Below the pieces are notes generated by a model. That model worked only from the letters and a program-made list of their open reading frames with translations. It did no database searches and was not told where the DNA came from. From assembly GCA_963677475.2 (NCBI GenBank), contig CAXXQD010000021.1, positions 62,001 through 126,000 on the forward strand: a DNA stretch of 64,000 nucleotides, in the 5' to 3' direction. Origin of the DNA: JABMQB01 sp963677475 (GTDB lineage Bacteria > Bacteroidota > Bacteroidia > Bacteroidales > Prolixibacteraceae). Positions 17,175 to 26,920 of this stretch are shown piece by piece. The translations under genes and the position numbers were made by a program. Position 1 is the stretch's first letter, and each line of letters opens with the position of its first letter.

Positions 17175-19520
17175 TTAAAAGGTAAAGTTATAGGTGATTG
17201 ATGGGATAACAGACCCAATAATAGAAAGCCTGGTAGCTTCCGAAATATTCGGGTTATCTTCGTTTTGTTTAAAGGTAACCGAATAAGCATTCCTTCTTCC
17301 ATAGACATTGTACAGCGAAAGGTTGAGTGATTGTTTAAACTTTCTGTTTTTATTCTTTTTAAAATCATAATTCACCGAAAGGTCGAGCCTGTGGTAGGCT
17401 GGTATCCGGTTACTGTTCCGACTTGAATAGTAATAAATTGAATTGCCCTGTACATCGTATTTTAAGGCAGGATATGACGTCGCATTTCCGGTGGCATAAA
17501 GCCAACTGGTTGAAAAGTTCCATCGTTCCGAAAGTTCGTAGTTTAATACAAGTGAAACATCGTGTGTCCGGTCGTAATTCGACGGGTATGCTTTCCCATC
17601 ATTAATCCCAGGGATTTCCCTCATGGTTCTTGCAAGGGTGTAACTTAACCAGCCCGTAAAATCACCTTCCTGCTTTTTAACCATCATCTCAAGCCCATAC
17701 GAATAACCCGATCCGCGTAACAACTCGGTTTCAAGGTCTTCGTTCAGAAAAAGTTCGGCACCGTCTTTATAATCGATTACATTTTGCATGTTTTTGTAAT
17801 AGGTTTCCACAGAAGTCTCGATCATATTGTTTGCGAAATTTCTGAAATAACCCAGCGCAACCTGGTCGGCAATAAGAGGTTTGATATATTTATTACTTGG
17901 TAACCAAATATCTAATGGAGTTGGCGAATTTGTGTTCGAAATCAGGTGCAGGTTTTGAACCATACGGTTGTATGACGCTTTTACAGAGCTGTTTTCATCC
18001 AACGAATACTTTAGCGACAACCTTGGTTCAAAGTGAATAAATGGTTTTCCTATTTTATCCCATTTTTTATATTCTTTTTCGCCAATAATTTCATCTGCAT
18101 TGGGTGCATCCGGATTCAAATATTCCCTCACCTTTCCTCTTCCAACCTGTTGAAACACTGAAAGCCTGAACCCATATTTTAAAGTAAGTGCATTTGCAAC
18201 TTCCTGTTCATTCGAGGCATAAAAAGCACCTTCCAAAGCATTGTAGTTGGTTAACTCTATATCAGAGAAATACGAGTTGTCACCTGTTTCAATCTTTCCT
18301 GGTTCGAAATGATGATAGGAAAAGTTTAACCCATATTTAATTTTATTTCTTGAATTCAGATAATAGGTAAAATCTTCCTTGAAATTGAAATCCCTGATGG
18401 TTGAACTCCAGTCAAATTGATCGGCACCGCTACCGGGAATACCCAGGTTATAATCGTACTTACTATAAATTACCGAAGTATTGGCAAAAAGATCGTCGCT
18501 GTATAAATGGTTCCATCTTACAGTTCCGGTAATATTTCCCCAATTCATATAAAGCGATTCACCTAAACTAAAATAATCATCACCAGTGTATGCAGAAATA
18601 TAGATCCTGTCCTTATCGCTAAATTGAATATTTGTTTTTAGGTTAAGGTCGTAGAAGTACAATTTGTTTTCTTTCAGCGATTCCAAACCAGCCAGTTTCC
18701 CAATAAAATCGGCATAAGTACGCCTTCCGGAAACAATAAAGCTCCACTTATCTTTAATAATCGGCCCTTCCAACGTTAAGCGGCTCGAAATATTTCCAAT
18801 ACCTCCACTTCCCTGCAAATTTTTTGAGTTCCCGTCTTTCATACGAATATCGATAACCGATGAAGCTTTCCCTCCGTACATTGCAGGAATTCCCCCTTTA
18901 TAAACCTGGATATCTTTAATTGCATCGGAATTAAACACCGAAAAGAAACCCATTAAATGGGAGGCATTATAAACCGGGGCTTCATCCAATAGCAGCAGGT
19001 TCTCATCAGGACCACCACCACGCACATACAATCCGGAACTTCCTTCACCACCACTTTGTATTCCTGGCAAAAGGGTAATACTTTTCAAAACATCGACCTC
19101 TCCGAAAAACGAAGGAAGCTTTTTCACCAGTTTCACCTGCATTTTTTCCATACTCATGGCAATGCTTTCCACATTGTTATCCCGCTTTTCGGCGGACACA
19201 GTAACTTCTCCAATATCGCGACTGGTTTCTTTCAACAAAATATTTTGTTTTTGATTGGAAGACAAATCCACTTGAATGGTTTGGCTATCGTATCCGATGT
19301 AGGAAAACGTAATTTCATACTTTGCCGAAGGGGCAGAAATTGAATAATATCCATAAGGATTTGAAATACCCCCTGTTTTTAATTCGGAGATATAAACGGT
19401 AGCCCCAATGAGGACTTCCCCGTTTGAACTATCTTTAATATACCCGCTCAAAGAACTGTTTTGACTAATACCCTGAATTGCAGGCAATAATAAAAATAAT
19501 AAAAGACAAATTTGTTTCAT
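17175..19520 (-). CDS. TonB-dependent receptor with carboxypeptidase-like domain
   Basis: The 781-residue protein has a signal peptide ending near ISQNSS. A carboxypeptidase regulatory-like domain follows (SGYIKDSSNGEVLIGATVYI, about residues 24-110), then a plug domain (GLYVRGGGPDENLLLLDEAP, about 165) and a 22-strand-type barrel ending in the aromatic VIPSITYNFTF. Such receptors import large ligands across the outer membrane using TonB. The DUF4249 lipoprotein downstream is its likely partner. No SusD gene is nearby, so a siderophore-, peptide- or metal-type ligand is as likely as a glycan (inference). Confidence 0.93.
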   Translation of the reverse strand: MKQICLLLFLLLPAIQGISQNSSLSGYIKDSSNGEVLIGATVYISELKTGGISNPYGYYSISAPSAKYEITFSYIGYDSQTIQVDLSSNQKQNILLKETSRDIGEVTVSAEKRDNNVESIAMSMEKMQVKLVKKLPSFFGEVDVLKSITLLPGIQSGGEGSSGLYVRGGGPDENLLLLDEAPVYNASHLMGFFSVFNSDAIKDIQVYKGGIPAMYGGKASSVIDIRMKDGNSKNLQGSGGIGNISSRLTLEGPIIKDKWSFIVSGRRTYADFIGKLAGLESLKENKLYFYDLNLKTNIQFSDKDRIYISAYTGDDYFSLGESLYMNWGNITGTVRWNHLYSDDLFANTSVIYSKYDYNLGIPGSGADQFDWSSTIRDFNFKEDFTYYLNSRNKIKYGLNFSYHHFEPGKIETGDNSYFSDIELTNYNALEGAFYASNEQEVANALTLKYGFRLSVFQQVGRGKVREYLNPDAPNADEIIGEKEYKKWDKIGKPFIHFEPRLSLKYSLDENSSVKASYNRMVQNLHLISNTNSPTPLDIWLPSNKYIKPLIADQVALGYFRNFANNMIETSVETYYKNMQNVIDYKDGAELFLNEDLETELLRGSGYSYGLEMMVKKQEGDFTGWLSYTLARTMREIPGINDGKAYPSNYDRTHDVSLVLNYELSERWNFSTSWLYATGNATSYPALKYDVQGNSIYYYSSRNSNRIPAYHRLDLSVNYDFKKNKNRKFKQSLNLSLYNVYGRRNAYSVTFKQNEDNPNISEATRLSIIGSVIPSITYNFTF

Positions 19521-19526
19521 TTAAAA

Positions 19527-19551
19527 ATTGTTTAATAGTTTTCATGGCTTT
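19527..19551. repeat. 25-bp sequence repeated at 58048-58072 (24/25 identical)
   Basis: This lies just upstream of the TonB receptor gene. A second copy between frr and the DksA-like gene, on the same strand of the window, differs at one base. Both read into TTTTCATGGCTTT. Confidence 0.5.
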
Positions 19552-19706
19552 AATTACTTATCTACTGACAGGAGAAAAAAACAAAGGTTGCTTTTCATTT
19601 GTAAATAATAAATTAATTGTCGTAAAGGTGGGACGATTTCGTAAGCAAAAACCTCAAAAACCTTTAAATATCAAGTTTTTATCGGTAAATGGAGAAAAAA
19701 ACCTAT

Positions 19707-19738
19707 AAAAAAAGTCCCGATAAAAAATACCGGGACTT
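19707..19738 (-). terminator. Rho-independent terminator of the second TonB receptor
   Basis: Read on the minus strand, an 8-bp GC-rich stem (19712-19719 with 19731-19738) is followed by a run of seven T. Confidence 0.85.
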
Positions 19739-19763
19739 CTCGTTTATTTCAAATTTAAAATGC

Positions 19764-22100
19764 TTAGAATTCAATCTTATAACTAATATTCGGAATAACA
19801 ATTGCTTCCAGTTCTTTTTCAATATTACCTGTTTGAAGGTTTCTTCTAAATCCATAAAACTCTTTTACCCCGGTCGCATTGATTACATTAATGGACCACG
19901 TGGAAGCATGTTTGGTTTTGTTGATTTTATAATTTAAGGTAAAATGAACAAACAATGTTGGGTCCAAGGATTCATTAAAAGCTTTGTTATAATTGTATAT
20001 AATTTCACCAGAATTGCCTGAAGCAGAATAATCAACCGGAATGTAGCGATCTCCTCCCTGGTAAGCAATCTTCCCGTTAATATTCAATAAGTTTTGTTTT
20101 TCGCGTCCAAGTTGCCATTCTTTCCCGGCAAGCAAATTGATCAGGAATTCCCTATTATACCTTGTATTTCTCCAAATGCCATCCCCTCCTTTATACTCTG
20201 AATTAAAAATGGAAGCAGTGAGCATATAATAATACCCCCTTTGTAAAAACCTTTCGAGGGTGATATCTACTCCGACATTTTTTGCCTTGCCTCCATTAAT
20301 CAAAGGAGTATTTATAAACCAGTTATCTTTTACATTAATAGTTGAAAAATATGTGCCATCTTCAACCGGAACATTACTTAGCCACTGATAGTAAGGCTCC
20401 ACTTTTAAACGGGCATTTTCGCCAAGCGAGCAGTTATAATTAAAAACCAAATGGTTCGATTGCATAAGATCCAGGTTTTTATTGATAAGTTCCCCGGTTT
20501 CATTTTTAGCAAAATATACATTGACCCTTTCGAGGCGGCTGTGTAAACCATACGCGAAACCAAACGACTGGCTTGGTATAAATTGCCAATTAAAAGCGAT
20601 TCTAGGTTCAAAAGTTGAATTATTATTTAATGTAAAATATTGGAAATGTACCCCAAGGGTAGTGCTAAGGTTTTGAGATAGCCTAATTTTTGAGCCAGAA
20701 TAAGCAGAAACCAAATAAGTATTCCCTTTACTTTGTACATACGTTTGCAGAGCTTGCCCAGGTTGCGAAGCACTCTTTATTGACATGTCATAGTTTTGGT
20801 TGGTTATAATAAACCCTGTCCGGTTGGTATGTTGCTTTCCAAATTTGTGGTTCACATAACTCGACAAAACTAAATTCCAATTGGTGTTTTTTATCTTTTC
20901 CCTATGTTGCAGCACCATTTCTTCATCCATTTCATCCACAAAATAATCCAATCCATTTCCGGCAGCAGCCAATGACGAGCGCAGGTATGTATTGTCCCCA
21001 AGATATATTTTGTGAGTCAATCCTGTTGCACCCATATACTGCGATGCATCACTTTCCTCCTTATCCTGCGTATATACCCAATCCTCTAGGCTTTTTTCGG
21101 CATTTGTCCCCGAACCATCTAAAAGACCTATTCCCCAGAACGAAAATGTTCCGGCTTTTTTAGTCGGGAAATTCAGTTTGAACGCCAAATCCTGATAGTT
21201 TGTCCCTCCTGCATCCTCCGGCAACAATGGTGTGAGCAACGATAAAGTGGAATATCGGTAATTAAAGAGATAGGTGGATTTAGCACCTTTTTTAAAAGGT
21301 CCTTCAGAAGAAAGGTCAATGCCAATCCCTCCAATTTGAAAAGTATGTTCGTGTTTCGAATTATTTCCGGTCCTCATAAAAATATCAAAAACACCCGAAG
21401 TTGCATTGCCATATTCGGCTGGAAAAGCCCCGGTATAAAAATCGGAGTTTGCCAACATTTGGCTGCTAAGTGCTGTTAACCCACCAGCACCAAAGGCAGT
21501 AAGGTCGGCAAAGTGGTTCGGATTGGGAATTTCGACCCCTTCCATCCTCCACGAAAGCATTTGTGGAGCGTTCCCCCGGATTACAATCCCGTTATCGCCA
21601 AGGTTACTGGCCACTCCTGCAAAAGAAGATGCCAAACGTGCCGGATCATCAAAACCTCCTGCATACCTTTGGGCTTCTTCCACACTCAACATTCGGGAAC
21701 TCACCATAGCCATAGTGTTTAAAGCTTCTTCTTTGTTCGTTTTTGGTTTCACTTTAATTTCATCCAACGAAATTAGCGACTCGCGCAACTGGACTTTTAC
21801 AACCACTTCTTTTCCTGTGGCAACCAATACCTCACGAACCAATGCTGGTTCATATCCCAGGTAGCTAACCTCCAAATCGTACCTTCCGACTGGTACCCGT
21901 ACAAGAATAAAATTCCCATCCATATCTGATATTGTCCCTAATAAAGGATTTGTGTTTTTTACAACCACATTGGCAAACGGGATAGGTGCCCCAGTTGATT
22001 TATCGGTTACCATGCCTTTAATGTTTTGGGCTTGTTCCTGCCCAAAAGAATAACTGTTCGTTATCCAAAAGAATAAAATGAATAATTTAATCGTTTTCAT
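19764..22100 (-). CDS. TonB-dependent receptor with carboxypeptidase-like domain
   Basis: The protein has 778 residues from the ATG at 22098-22100. The layout is a signal peptide (FILFFWITNSYSFGQ), a carboxypeptidase-like domain (GMVTDKSTGAPIPFANVVVK), a plug region (GIVIRGNAPQMLSWRMEGVE) and an outer-membrane barrel ending ISYKIEF. It differs clearly from the receptor at 17175. No lipoprotein partner is attached. It is divergent from the PAS-LuxR regulator at 22191, with an inverted repeat between the two promoters, so it is the likely target of that regulator (inference). The frame extends to a TTG at 22109, which is less likely as a start. Confidence 0.92.
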   Translation of the reverse strand: MKTIKLFILFFWITNSYSFGQEQAQNIKGMVTDKSTGAPIPFANVVVKNTNPLLGTISDMDGNFILVRVPVGRYDLEVSYLGYEPALVREVLVATGKEVVVKVQLRESLISLDEIKVKPKTNKEEALNTMAMVSSRMLSVEEAQRYAGGFDDPARLASSFAGVASNLGDNGIVIRGNAPQMLSWRMEGVEIPNPNHFADLTAFGAGGLTALSSQMLANSDFYTGAFPAEYGNATSGVFDIFMRTGNNSKHEHTFQIGGIGIDLSSEGPFKKGAKSTYLFNYRYSTLSLLTPLLPEDAGGTNYQDLAFKLNFPTKKAGTFSFWGIGLLDGSGTNAEKSLEDWVYTQDKEESDASQYMGATGLTHKIYLGDNTYLRSSLAAAGNGLDYFVDEMDEEMVLQHREKIKNTNWNLVLSSYVNHKFGKQHTNRTGFIITNQNYDMSIKSASQPGQALQTYVQSKGNTYLVSAYSGSKIRLSQNLSTTLGVHFQYFTLNNNSTFEPRIAFNWQFIPSQSFGFAYGLHSRLERVNVYFAKNETGELINKNLDLMQSNHLVFNYNCSLGENARLKVEPYYQWLSNVPVEDGTYFSTINVKDNWFINTPLINGGKAKNVGVDITLERFLQRGYYYMLTASIFNSEYKGGDGIWRNTRYNREFLINLLAGKEWQLGREKQNLLNINGKIAYQGGDRYIPVDYSASGNSGEIIYNYNKAFNESLDPTLFVHFTLNYKINKTKHASTWSINVINATGVKEFYGFRRNLQTGNIEKELEAIVIPNISYKIEF

Positions 22101-22133
22101 ACTTGTCAATAAATTTGGCTTTGATTATTTAAG

Positions 22134-22152
22134 CAAAGATTTAGTATCTTTC
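22134..22152. promoter_or_regulatory. Divergent promoter region with a 6-bp dyad
   Basis: The dyad AAAGAT-TTAGT-ATCTTT spans 22135-22151. A plus-strand box TATCTTTC (22145-22152) faces the LuxR gene, and a minus-strand box AATCTTTG (22134-22141) faces the TonB receptor. Both are one base off TAnnTTTG. Confidence 0.5.
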
Positions 22153-22190
22153 TTTTTATAACAATACTGATAAATCATTATTTTATTGTG

Positions 22191-22970
22191 ATGGACGAGA
22201 TAAACAAATTATACCAGGAATACCACAATTTACTTGAACAACAAATATTTACAGAGGAAGCCCTTGATTACGAGCTTCTGGACAAACACATTTCGTTTTT
22301 AAAACAAATGGATGTTCTAGACAGCAGTTCACTCTCCATATTTGATATGTATAAAAAAGAACATATTTATGTTTCTTCCAATTATTATAAAATGCTGGGC
22401 TATGATTTATCGCTAATTGAAGATGAAGGAAATGCATTTTTTGACCGGAAAGTACACCCGGATGATTTCCTTGTGAACCTAAGAAATGGTATCGAGCTCC
22501 TTAAGTTCTCCTTCAACATCCCCATTGAACACCGAAAAGATTATAAACTAATATCGGAATACAGGGTAATAAACGGGAATGGAAATTATATCCGAATAAT
22601 TGAACAGCAACAGGTTTTAGAGTTGGATAAACATGGAAATATCTGGACAGCGTTAAGTACTGTTGATATTTCGCCTGAACAAGATATGAGCCTTGGGGTA
22701 AAGTCACAAATTTACAACTTCAGAACTCGCGAACTGGTGCCATTTTCAAAAATCAGTAAGTCGTTGACGCGAGAAAACCCACTCAGTAAACGTGAAAGCC
22801 AGGTATTAGGAATGATTAAAGACGGTTTGATGAGCAAAGAAATTGCGGAAAAACTATTTATCAGCATCCATACAGTTAACACGCACAGGCAACGAATTTT
22901 GGAAAAATTAAACGTTTCAAATTCTTACGAAGCGATTCAATATGTTACTTCGCTTGGAATTACTGACTAA
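22191..22970 (+). CDS. LuxR-type regulator with PAS-like sensor domain
   Basis: The protein has 259 residues from the ATG at 22191; a GTG sits directly before it. Residues 40-180 look like a PAS fold (SIFDMYKKEHIYVSSNYYKMLGY; VHPDDF; EYRVINGNGNYIRIIEQ). The C-terminal 65 residues are a LuxR helix-turn-helix (LSKRESQVLGMIKDGLMSKEIA; SIHTVNTHRQRILEKL). No phosphoreceiver domain is present, so it probably senses a ligand or redox state directly. This is a common Bacteroidota regulator type. Its stop overlaps the end of the convergent aminotransferase gene by 4 bp. Confidence 0.88.
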   Translation: MDEINKLYQEYHNLLEQQIFTEEALDYELLDKHISFLKQMDVLDSSSLSIFDMYKKEHIYVSSNYYKMLGYDLSLIEDEGNAFFDRKVHPDDFLVNLRNGIELLKFSFNIPIEHRKDYKLISEYRVINGNGNYIRIIEQQQVLELDKHGNIWTALSTVDISPEQDMSLGVKSQIYNFRTRELVPFSKISKSLTRENPLSKRESQVLGMIKDGLMSKEIAEKLFISIHTVNTHRQRILEKLNVSNSYEAIQYVTSLGITD

Positions 22971-24148
22971 ACATCCAACGAACCAAAAGCTTTAGCTAAC
23001 CTTTCGAGGGCTTCCATTAAAATTGATCTCGGGCATCCAATATTGATCCTTAGCCACCCATCGCCACCAGCACCAAACCTGCCACCATTATTCAACGCAA
23101 CTTTTGCCTCATTTGTCGCAAATTTCGAAAGCTCGGTATCGCTCATGCCGTATTCCCTGAAATCAAGCCATATTAAATAGGTGGCTTCAGGTTTCATAAC
23201 ATTCACTTTTGGCAATTTTTGGGTGATATACTTTTCCAAATAATTATAGTTTCCCTGCAGATATGTGAGCAATTGCCCAAGCCATTCGTCCCCATGCGTA
23301 TAAGCGGCCTGCATTGCAATGGTCCCAAAAATGTTCCCCATCCCCAAATGCCCTATTCCAAGGGTTCGTTCGTACCTGGCAAGCTTATTTTTATCAGGAA
23401 TAATAATAAGTGAAGAAGAAAACCCAGCCACATTAAACGTTTTACTTGGGGCCATACAAACCACAGAATTTTTGGCAAATTCATCCGAAATATTTGCAAA
23501 TGGCAGGTGTTTGTTCCCATCTAAGATCAAATCAGAATGTATTTCGTCGGACACTACCAGTATATTATTTTCAAGGCAGATGTTCCCCAAGGCCACCAGC
23601 TCTTCTTTGGTCCATACCATTCCCCCAGGGTTTTGAGGGTTACAAAGCAAGAGCATTTTTGTGTTGTCATCGATTTTTGCCTTCAAATCTTCCAAATCGA
23701 AGGTATATCTGCCATTTTCGATTTTTAGGGGATTCTCAATCATCTTTCTTTTGCTGCCTTTCACCACATCAAAAAAGGGGAAATATACGGGTGGTTGCAC
23801 GATAATACTATCTCCGGGTTTTGAAAAGGTTTCAACGGCAAGCGATAATCCTGCAACTACTCCCGGGCTAAACGATATCCATTCTTTTTGAACCGTCCAG
23901 CTATGCCTTCGTCGCATCCAGTCAATAATTGCCTGGTAATATTCATCCGACCGAAACGTATAACCAAAGATTTCATGTTCTGTGCGCTTCTTAATGGCAT
24001 CTACAATAAAATCGGGGGTTTTAAAATCCATATCGGCAACCCATAAAGGCAATACTTCTTCAGAATTAAAAAACTTTGCGCGCGCATCGTACTTCAAACT
24101 ATTGGTGCCTTCCCGATTAACTATTTCATCAAAATTATACTTCTTCAT
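22967..24148 (-). CDS. PatB/MalY family PLP-dependent C-S lyase
   Basis: The 393-residue fold-type I PLP enzyme shows ADMDFKTPDFI near the N-terminus, NPQNPGGMVWTKEEL, DEIHSDL and the PLP lysine in SKTFNVAGFSSS. These are hallmarks of the PatB/MalY group, which cleaves cystathionine or other cysteine S-conjugates to pyruvate, ammonia and a thiol. A perfect -7 box (TATTTTTG, complement of 24169-24176) lies upstream. It is followed downstream by the convergent LuxR gene. A neighbouring comB on the same strand gives an organosulfur theme. Confidence 0.9.
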   Translation of the reverse strand: MKKYNFDEIVNREGTNSLKYDARAKFFNSEEVLPLWVADMDFKTPDFIVDAIKKRTEHEIFGYTFRSDEYYQAIIDWMRRRHSWTVQKEWISFSPGVVAGLSLAVETFSKPGDSIIVQPPVYFPFFDVVKGSKRKMIENPLKIENGRYTFDLEDLKAKIDDNTKMLLLCNPQNPGGMVWTKEELVALGNICLENNILVVSDEIHSDLILDGNKHLPFANISDEFAKNSVVCMAPSKTFNVAGFSSSLIIIPDKNKLARYERTLGIGHLGMGNIFGTIAMQAAYTHGDEWLGQLLTYLQGNYNYLEKYITQKLPKVNVMKPEATYLIWLDFREYGMSDTELSKFATNEAKVALNNGGRFGAGGDGWLRINIGCPRSILMEALERLAKAFGSLDV

Positions 24149-24222
24149 AAACCGAAATCATGGGTGTCCAAAAATATTTACGTATTCAGAATACTAACTA
24201 AACTAATAAATGTGCAAGATGT

Positions 24223-24912
24223 TTAACATTGGATTTTCCGAAGGTAATTTAATCCCCCCTTGTTTTCAACTTTCAGTACAAAATCAAATTTTGACAATTT
24301 TAGGCAAAGGTCAAAATCGGCTGATGGCGACCAGCTTTGTTTTTCGGGATCAAAAAAACGGGCACCGGCCCCCAGACGAAGTTTAGCAATCATTTTTTGA
24401 AAATCCCAGGTTTCCCCTTCAAGCTCACCTTTTATATAATTTGCACAGAATGTGTCTTCATCCGTCGGAAACTCACAGGCATAACCCATGCATACTAAAG
24501 ACACATGTGATGGGTTTTGCTTTTGAATATACCTCACTATCGCCCCAAGGTTCACAAATGCCCCGGTAATAATCTCGTCGGCATTGCTGGCATTTGCAAT
24601 TCCTTGTGTACCTGAACTAGTTGTATGCACCATGGTTTTACCCATTAATTCAGCTTCCTGAATGTGTGTCGGTGAATTTCCAAAGTCAAATCCGGGCGGG
24701 CGCACCTCATCCCGCTCCCCAGCCAATATATAATCAGGATGGTTTTCTTTTAGCTCATAAGCCTTATCGATACTGCCCACCGGAATAATTGTTTGTATTC
24801 CTTTATCAAAAGCATAACATGCGGTTGAAAAAGCCCTAAAAACATCGATTATTACAACCAAACCTTTCGCAACTCTCGCTCCTTCAATCAGTTGCAGTAT
24901 TTCAATCTTCAT
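24223..24912 (-). CDS. comB: 2-phosphosulfolactate phosphatase (ComB family)
   Basis: The 229-residue protein matches ComB: DVFRAFSTACYAF near the N-terminus, GERDEVRPPGFDFGNSP, and HTTSSGTQGI. In methanogens ComB removes phosphate from 2-phosphosulfolactate to give sulfolactate on the coenzyme M pathway. Bacterial homologues may feed sulfolactate or cysteate metabolism. In Bacteroidota a link to sulfonolipids has been considered, but nothing here proves it. It is upstream of the PatB/MalY gene on the same strand, with a 74-bp gap that holds the patB promoter. Confidence 0.85.
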   Translation of the reverse strand: MKIEILQLIEGARVAKGLVVIIDVFRAFSTACYAFDKGIQTIIPVGSIDKAYELKENHPDYILAGERDEVRPPGFDFGNSPTHIQEAELMGKTMVHTTSSGTQGIANASNADEIITGAFVNLGAIVRYIQKQNPSHVSLVCMGYACEFPTDEDTFCANYIKGELEGETWDFQKMIAKLRLGAGARFFDPEKQSWSPSADFDLCLKLSKFDFVLKVENKGGLNYLRKIQC

Positions 24913-25128
24913 TTTCTTTTTTTGTTGAATGTAAACAAAAAATTAAATGCTTAATAAACATATTTTATGGCACTATATTTGATATCCGAAATCGATATGC
25001 TCTTATATGTCTATATATCTGCTATTTAAGCTGCCAAAGTTCGAATGTTAACAGATAGTGATTTTCCAATAATAATTATTTAATATACAATTAACCTATG
25101 TTGTGCAGCATAATGTTGTAAAACATGC

Positions 25129-25136
25129 TATGTTTG
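25129..25136 (+). promoter_or_regulatory. -7 promoter box TATGTTTG
   Basis: A perfect TAnnTTTG box lies 34 bp before the ATG at 25170. The rest of the 257-bp gap (24913-25169) is AT-rich, and I see nothing else in it. Confidence 0.6.
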
Positions 25137-25169
25137 TACTGTGTTTAATAACAATTAAAAATTAAAGAC

Positions 25170-25754
25170 ATGAAAACAATTAGAACATTACTCACAATTA
25201 CTGCAATTGCTTTTGTAGCATTAGCAACCGCAGTTGAAAAACCAAAAATGAACGTCATTCCTCTTGAAGCTAACAAAGCTGTAGTTGCTTTTTATAACAA
25301 CAACCCTGCGCAATTTGAAATCAACATTTCAGACAAAAGCGGCAGTACTGTTTATTACAACCTTTCAAAAACAAAAATCATGGATTACAGAAAGGTGTAT
25401 GATTTTGCGGCCGTTGAAGATGGGGAATATGTTATTTCATTAAAAGTAAACGACACAAAAATTAAAAGGAACATCGAAATTGAAAACGGCGAGTTCAAAA
25501 TTAACAAAGCAGAAGTGACTTTTGACCCATTCTTCTCTTATGAAGGGAATGTACTTAAAGTTTCTTACCTGAACTTTGCAGAAAATGCTGTTTCTTTAAA
25601 AATTTACAACGAAGGGGAAGCTATTTATGAATCAGAATTGGGTAAAGATTTTTCACTAACCAAAGGTTTTGATCTTTCAGGCCTGGATTATGGCGATTAC
25701 TATCTGGTTTTAAATACGAAAGACGAAAGCTTTGGCTATAATTTTAAAAAATAA
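25170..25754 (+). CDS. Secreted protein of unknown function, two beta-rich repeats
   Basis: The 194 residues begin with a signal peptide (RTLLTITAIAFVALATA). The mature part appears to be two similar beta-rich halves, each ending in a 'YDF..VEDGEYVISLKVND' or 'FDLSGLDYGDYYLVLNTKD' element. This resembles Ig-like or secretion-tail-like beta sandwiches common in exported Bacteroidota proteins. I do not recognise a specific family. It has its own promoter and a very strong terminator, which suggests high independent expression (inference). Confidence 0.75.
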   Translation: MKTIRTLLTITAIAFVALATAVEKPKMNVIPLEANKAVVAFYNNNPAQFEINISDKSGSTVYYNLSKTKIMDYRKVYDFAAVEDGEYVISLKVNDTKIKRNIEIENGEFKINKAEVTFDPFFSYEGNVLKVSYLNFAENAVSLKIYNEGEAIYESELGKDFSLTKGFDLSGLDYGDYYLVLNTKDESFGYNFKK

Positions 25755-25784
25755 ATTTGGTCAGAAAAGGTAGGCTAATTATGG

Positions 25785-25819
25785 AGGCTGAATATCAAAT
25801 GATATTCAGCCTTTTTTTT
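25785..25819 (+). terminator. Strong rho-independent terminator
   Basis: A perfect 12-bp stem (25785-25796 with 25801-25812) with an AAAT loop is followed by eight T. Confidence 0.92.
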
Positions 25820-26015
25820 CGATAATCCCCCAATCATCAAACATTCAGAGATTTACAGAACCCTTCCTTTTGAATCATTCCTTCCGTTAAAAAAATATTC
25901 GTTAAATTGTAACTAAAAGCCCGGTCTTTAAGTCAAATATAGAATTGTTACGGATTAAACCTTAAGCAAGTTTTCTATTCTATATAAGCATGTAAAACGA
26001 AAAGATATCCAGACG

Positions 26016-26909
26016 GTGGAAATATCAATCAAAAACCTTAATAAGGTATATAAAAACGGCAACCACGCCGTACGAAACATTAATCTTGAAATCCCAAATG
26101 GAATGTTTGGGCTGTTGGGACCTAACGGTGCCGGAAAATCAACCCTGATGAGGATTTTGGTTACCCTTATGAAACCAAGTAGCGGACAAGTTACTTTTAA
26201 TGGCTTGGATTTACTTAAAAACCGGAAAGAAATCCGTGCAATGCTTGGCTACCTTCCCCAGGATTTCAGTTTCTTCTCAAAATTAAAAACCTACGAATTT
26301 CTTGATTACGCTGCCCGGCTGGCTGGCATGAAGAACGCTTCGAAACGAAAGTCAGCGGTTGATCAAATGCTCGAAGAAGTAGGTTTGTTTGAAGCCCGCG
26401 ACCGAAATGCCAATAAACTTTCGGGAGGGATGAAACGAAGGTTAGGAATTGCACAAGCACTTATTAACGACCCAAAAATTATTATCGTTGACGAACCAAC
26501 TACCGGTTTGGACCCTGAAGAAAGGATACGGTTTAGAAACCTGCTTTCAACAATCAGTTCAAAAGATGTAATTATTATCCTTTCCACCCATATCGTAGGT
26601 GATATCTCAAGCACCTGCGACAACATGGCGCTACTGAACAACGGTCAGCTCGCATTTGCCGGATCACCCGAAGGCTTGATTAAAGAAGCTGAAGGCCATG
26701 TTTGGCTCATCGAAGCTACAGAAGCTGAGTATTTGGAGATCAACGAAAAATTCCCGGTGATTTCAACCATCCCCGCTGACGGCGGCTGGGAAATACAAGT
26801 AGTTGCCAATGAAATAAATGGATATTTTGGCCGACGAATCGAGGCAAACCTTGAACATGCCTATGTCCATTTTATGGAAAACAAATTGAACAAATGGACT
26901 AACTCTTAA
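26016..26909 (+). CDS. ABC transporter ATP-binding protein
   Basis: The 297-residue protein has Walker A GPNGAGKS (35-42), the signature LSGGMKRR and Walker B IIVDEPTTGLDPEER. The C-terminal 70 residues are an extension as in Nod/Drr-type exporters. It starts with GTG. It is the first gene of the seven-gene ABC/RND operon and should power the permease at 26921. Its ATPase core is clearly related to the ABC domain fused to the RND pump at 36035 (both have the run ERIRFRNLL after Walker B), so the two ATPases are likely paralogues. Confidence 0.95.
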   Translation: MEISIKNLNKVYKNGNHAVRNINLEIPNGMFGLLGPNGAGKSTLMRILVTLMKPSSGQVTFNGLDLLKNRKEIRAMLGYLPQDFSFFSKLKTYEFLDYAARLAGMKNASKRKSAVDQMLEEVGLFEARDRNANKLSGGMKRRLGIAQALINDPKIIIVDEPTTGLDPEERIRFRNLLSTISSKDVIIILSTHIVGDISSTCDNMALLNNGQLAFAGSPEGLIKEAEGHVWLIEATEAEYLEINEKFPVISTIPADGGWEIQVVANEINGYFGRRIEANLEHAYVHFMENKLNKWTNS

Positions 26910-26920
26910 TAAGCCAAACA

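Noticed and set aside
19478..19708. Short plus-strand frame between two TonB receptor genes
   Set aside because: It lies antisense over the receptor start and promoter, with no recognisable protein features.
24974..24981. Plus-strand TATATTTG upstream of comB
   Set aside because: It matches the -7 consensus but faces no gene for nearly 200 bp; probably chance in AT-rich DNA.
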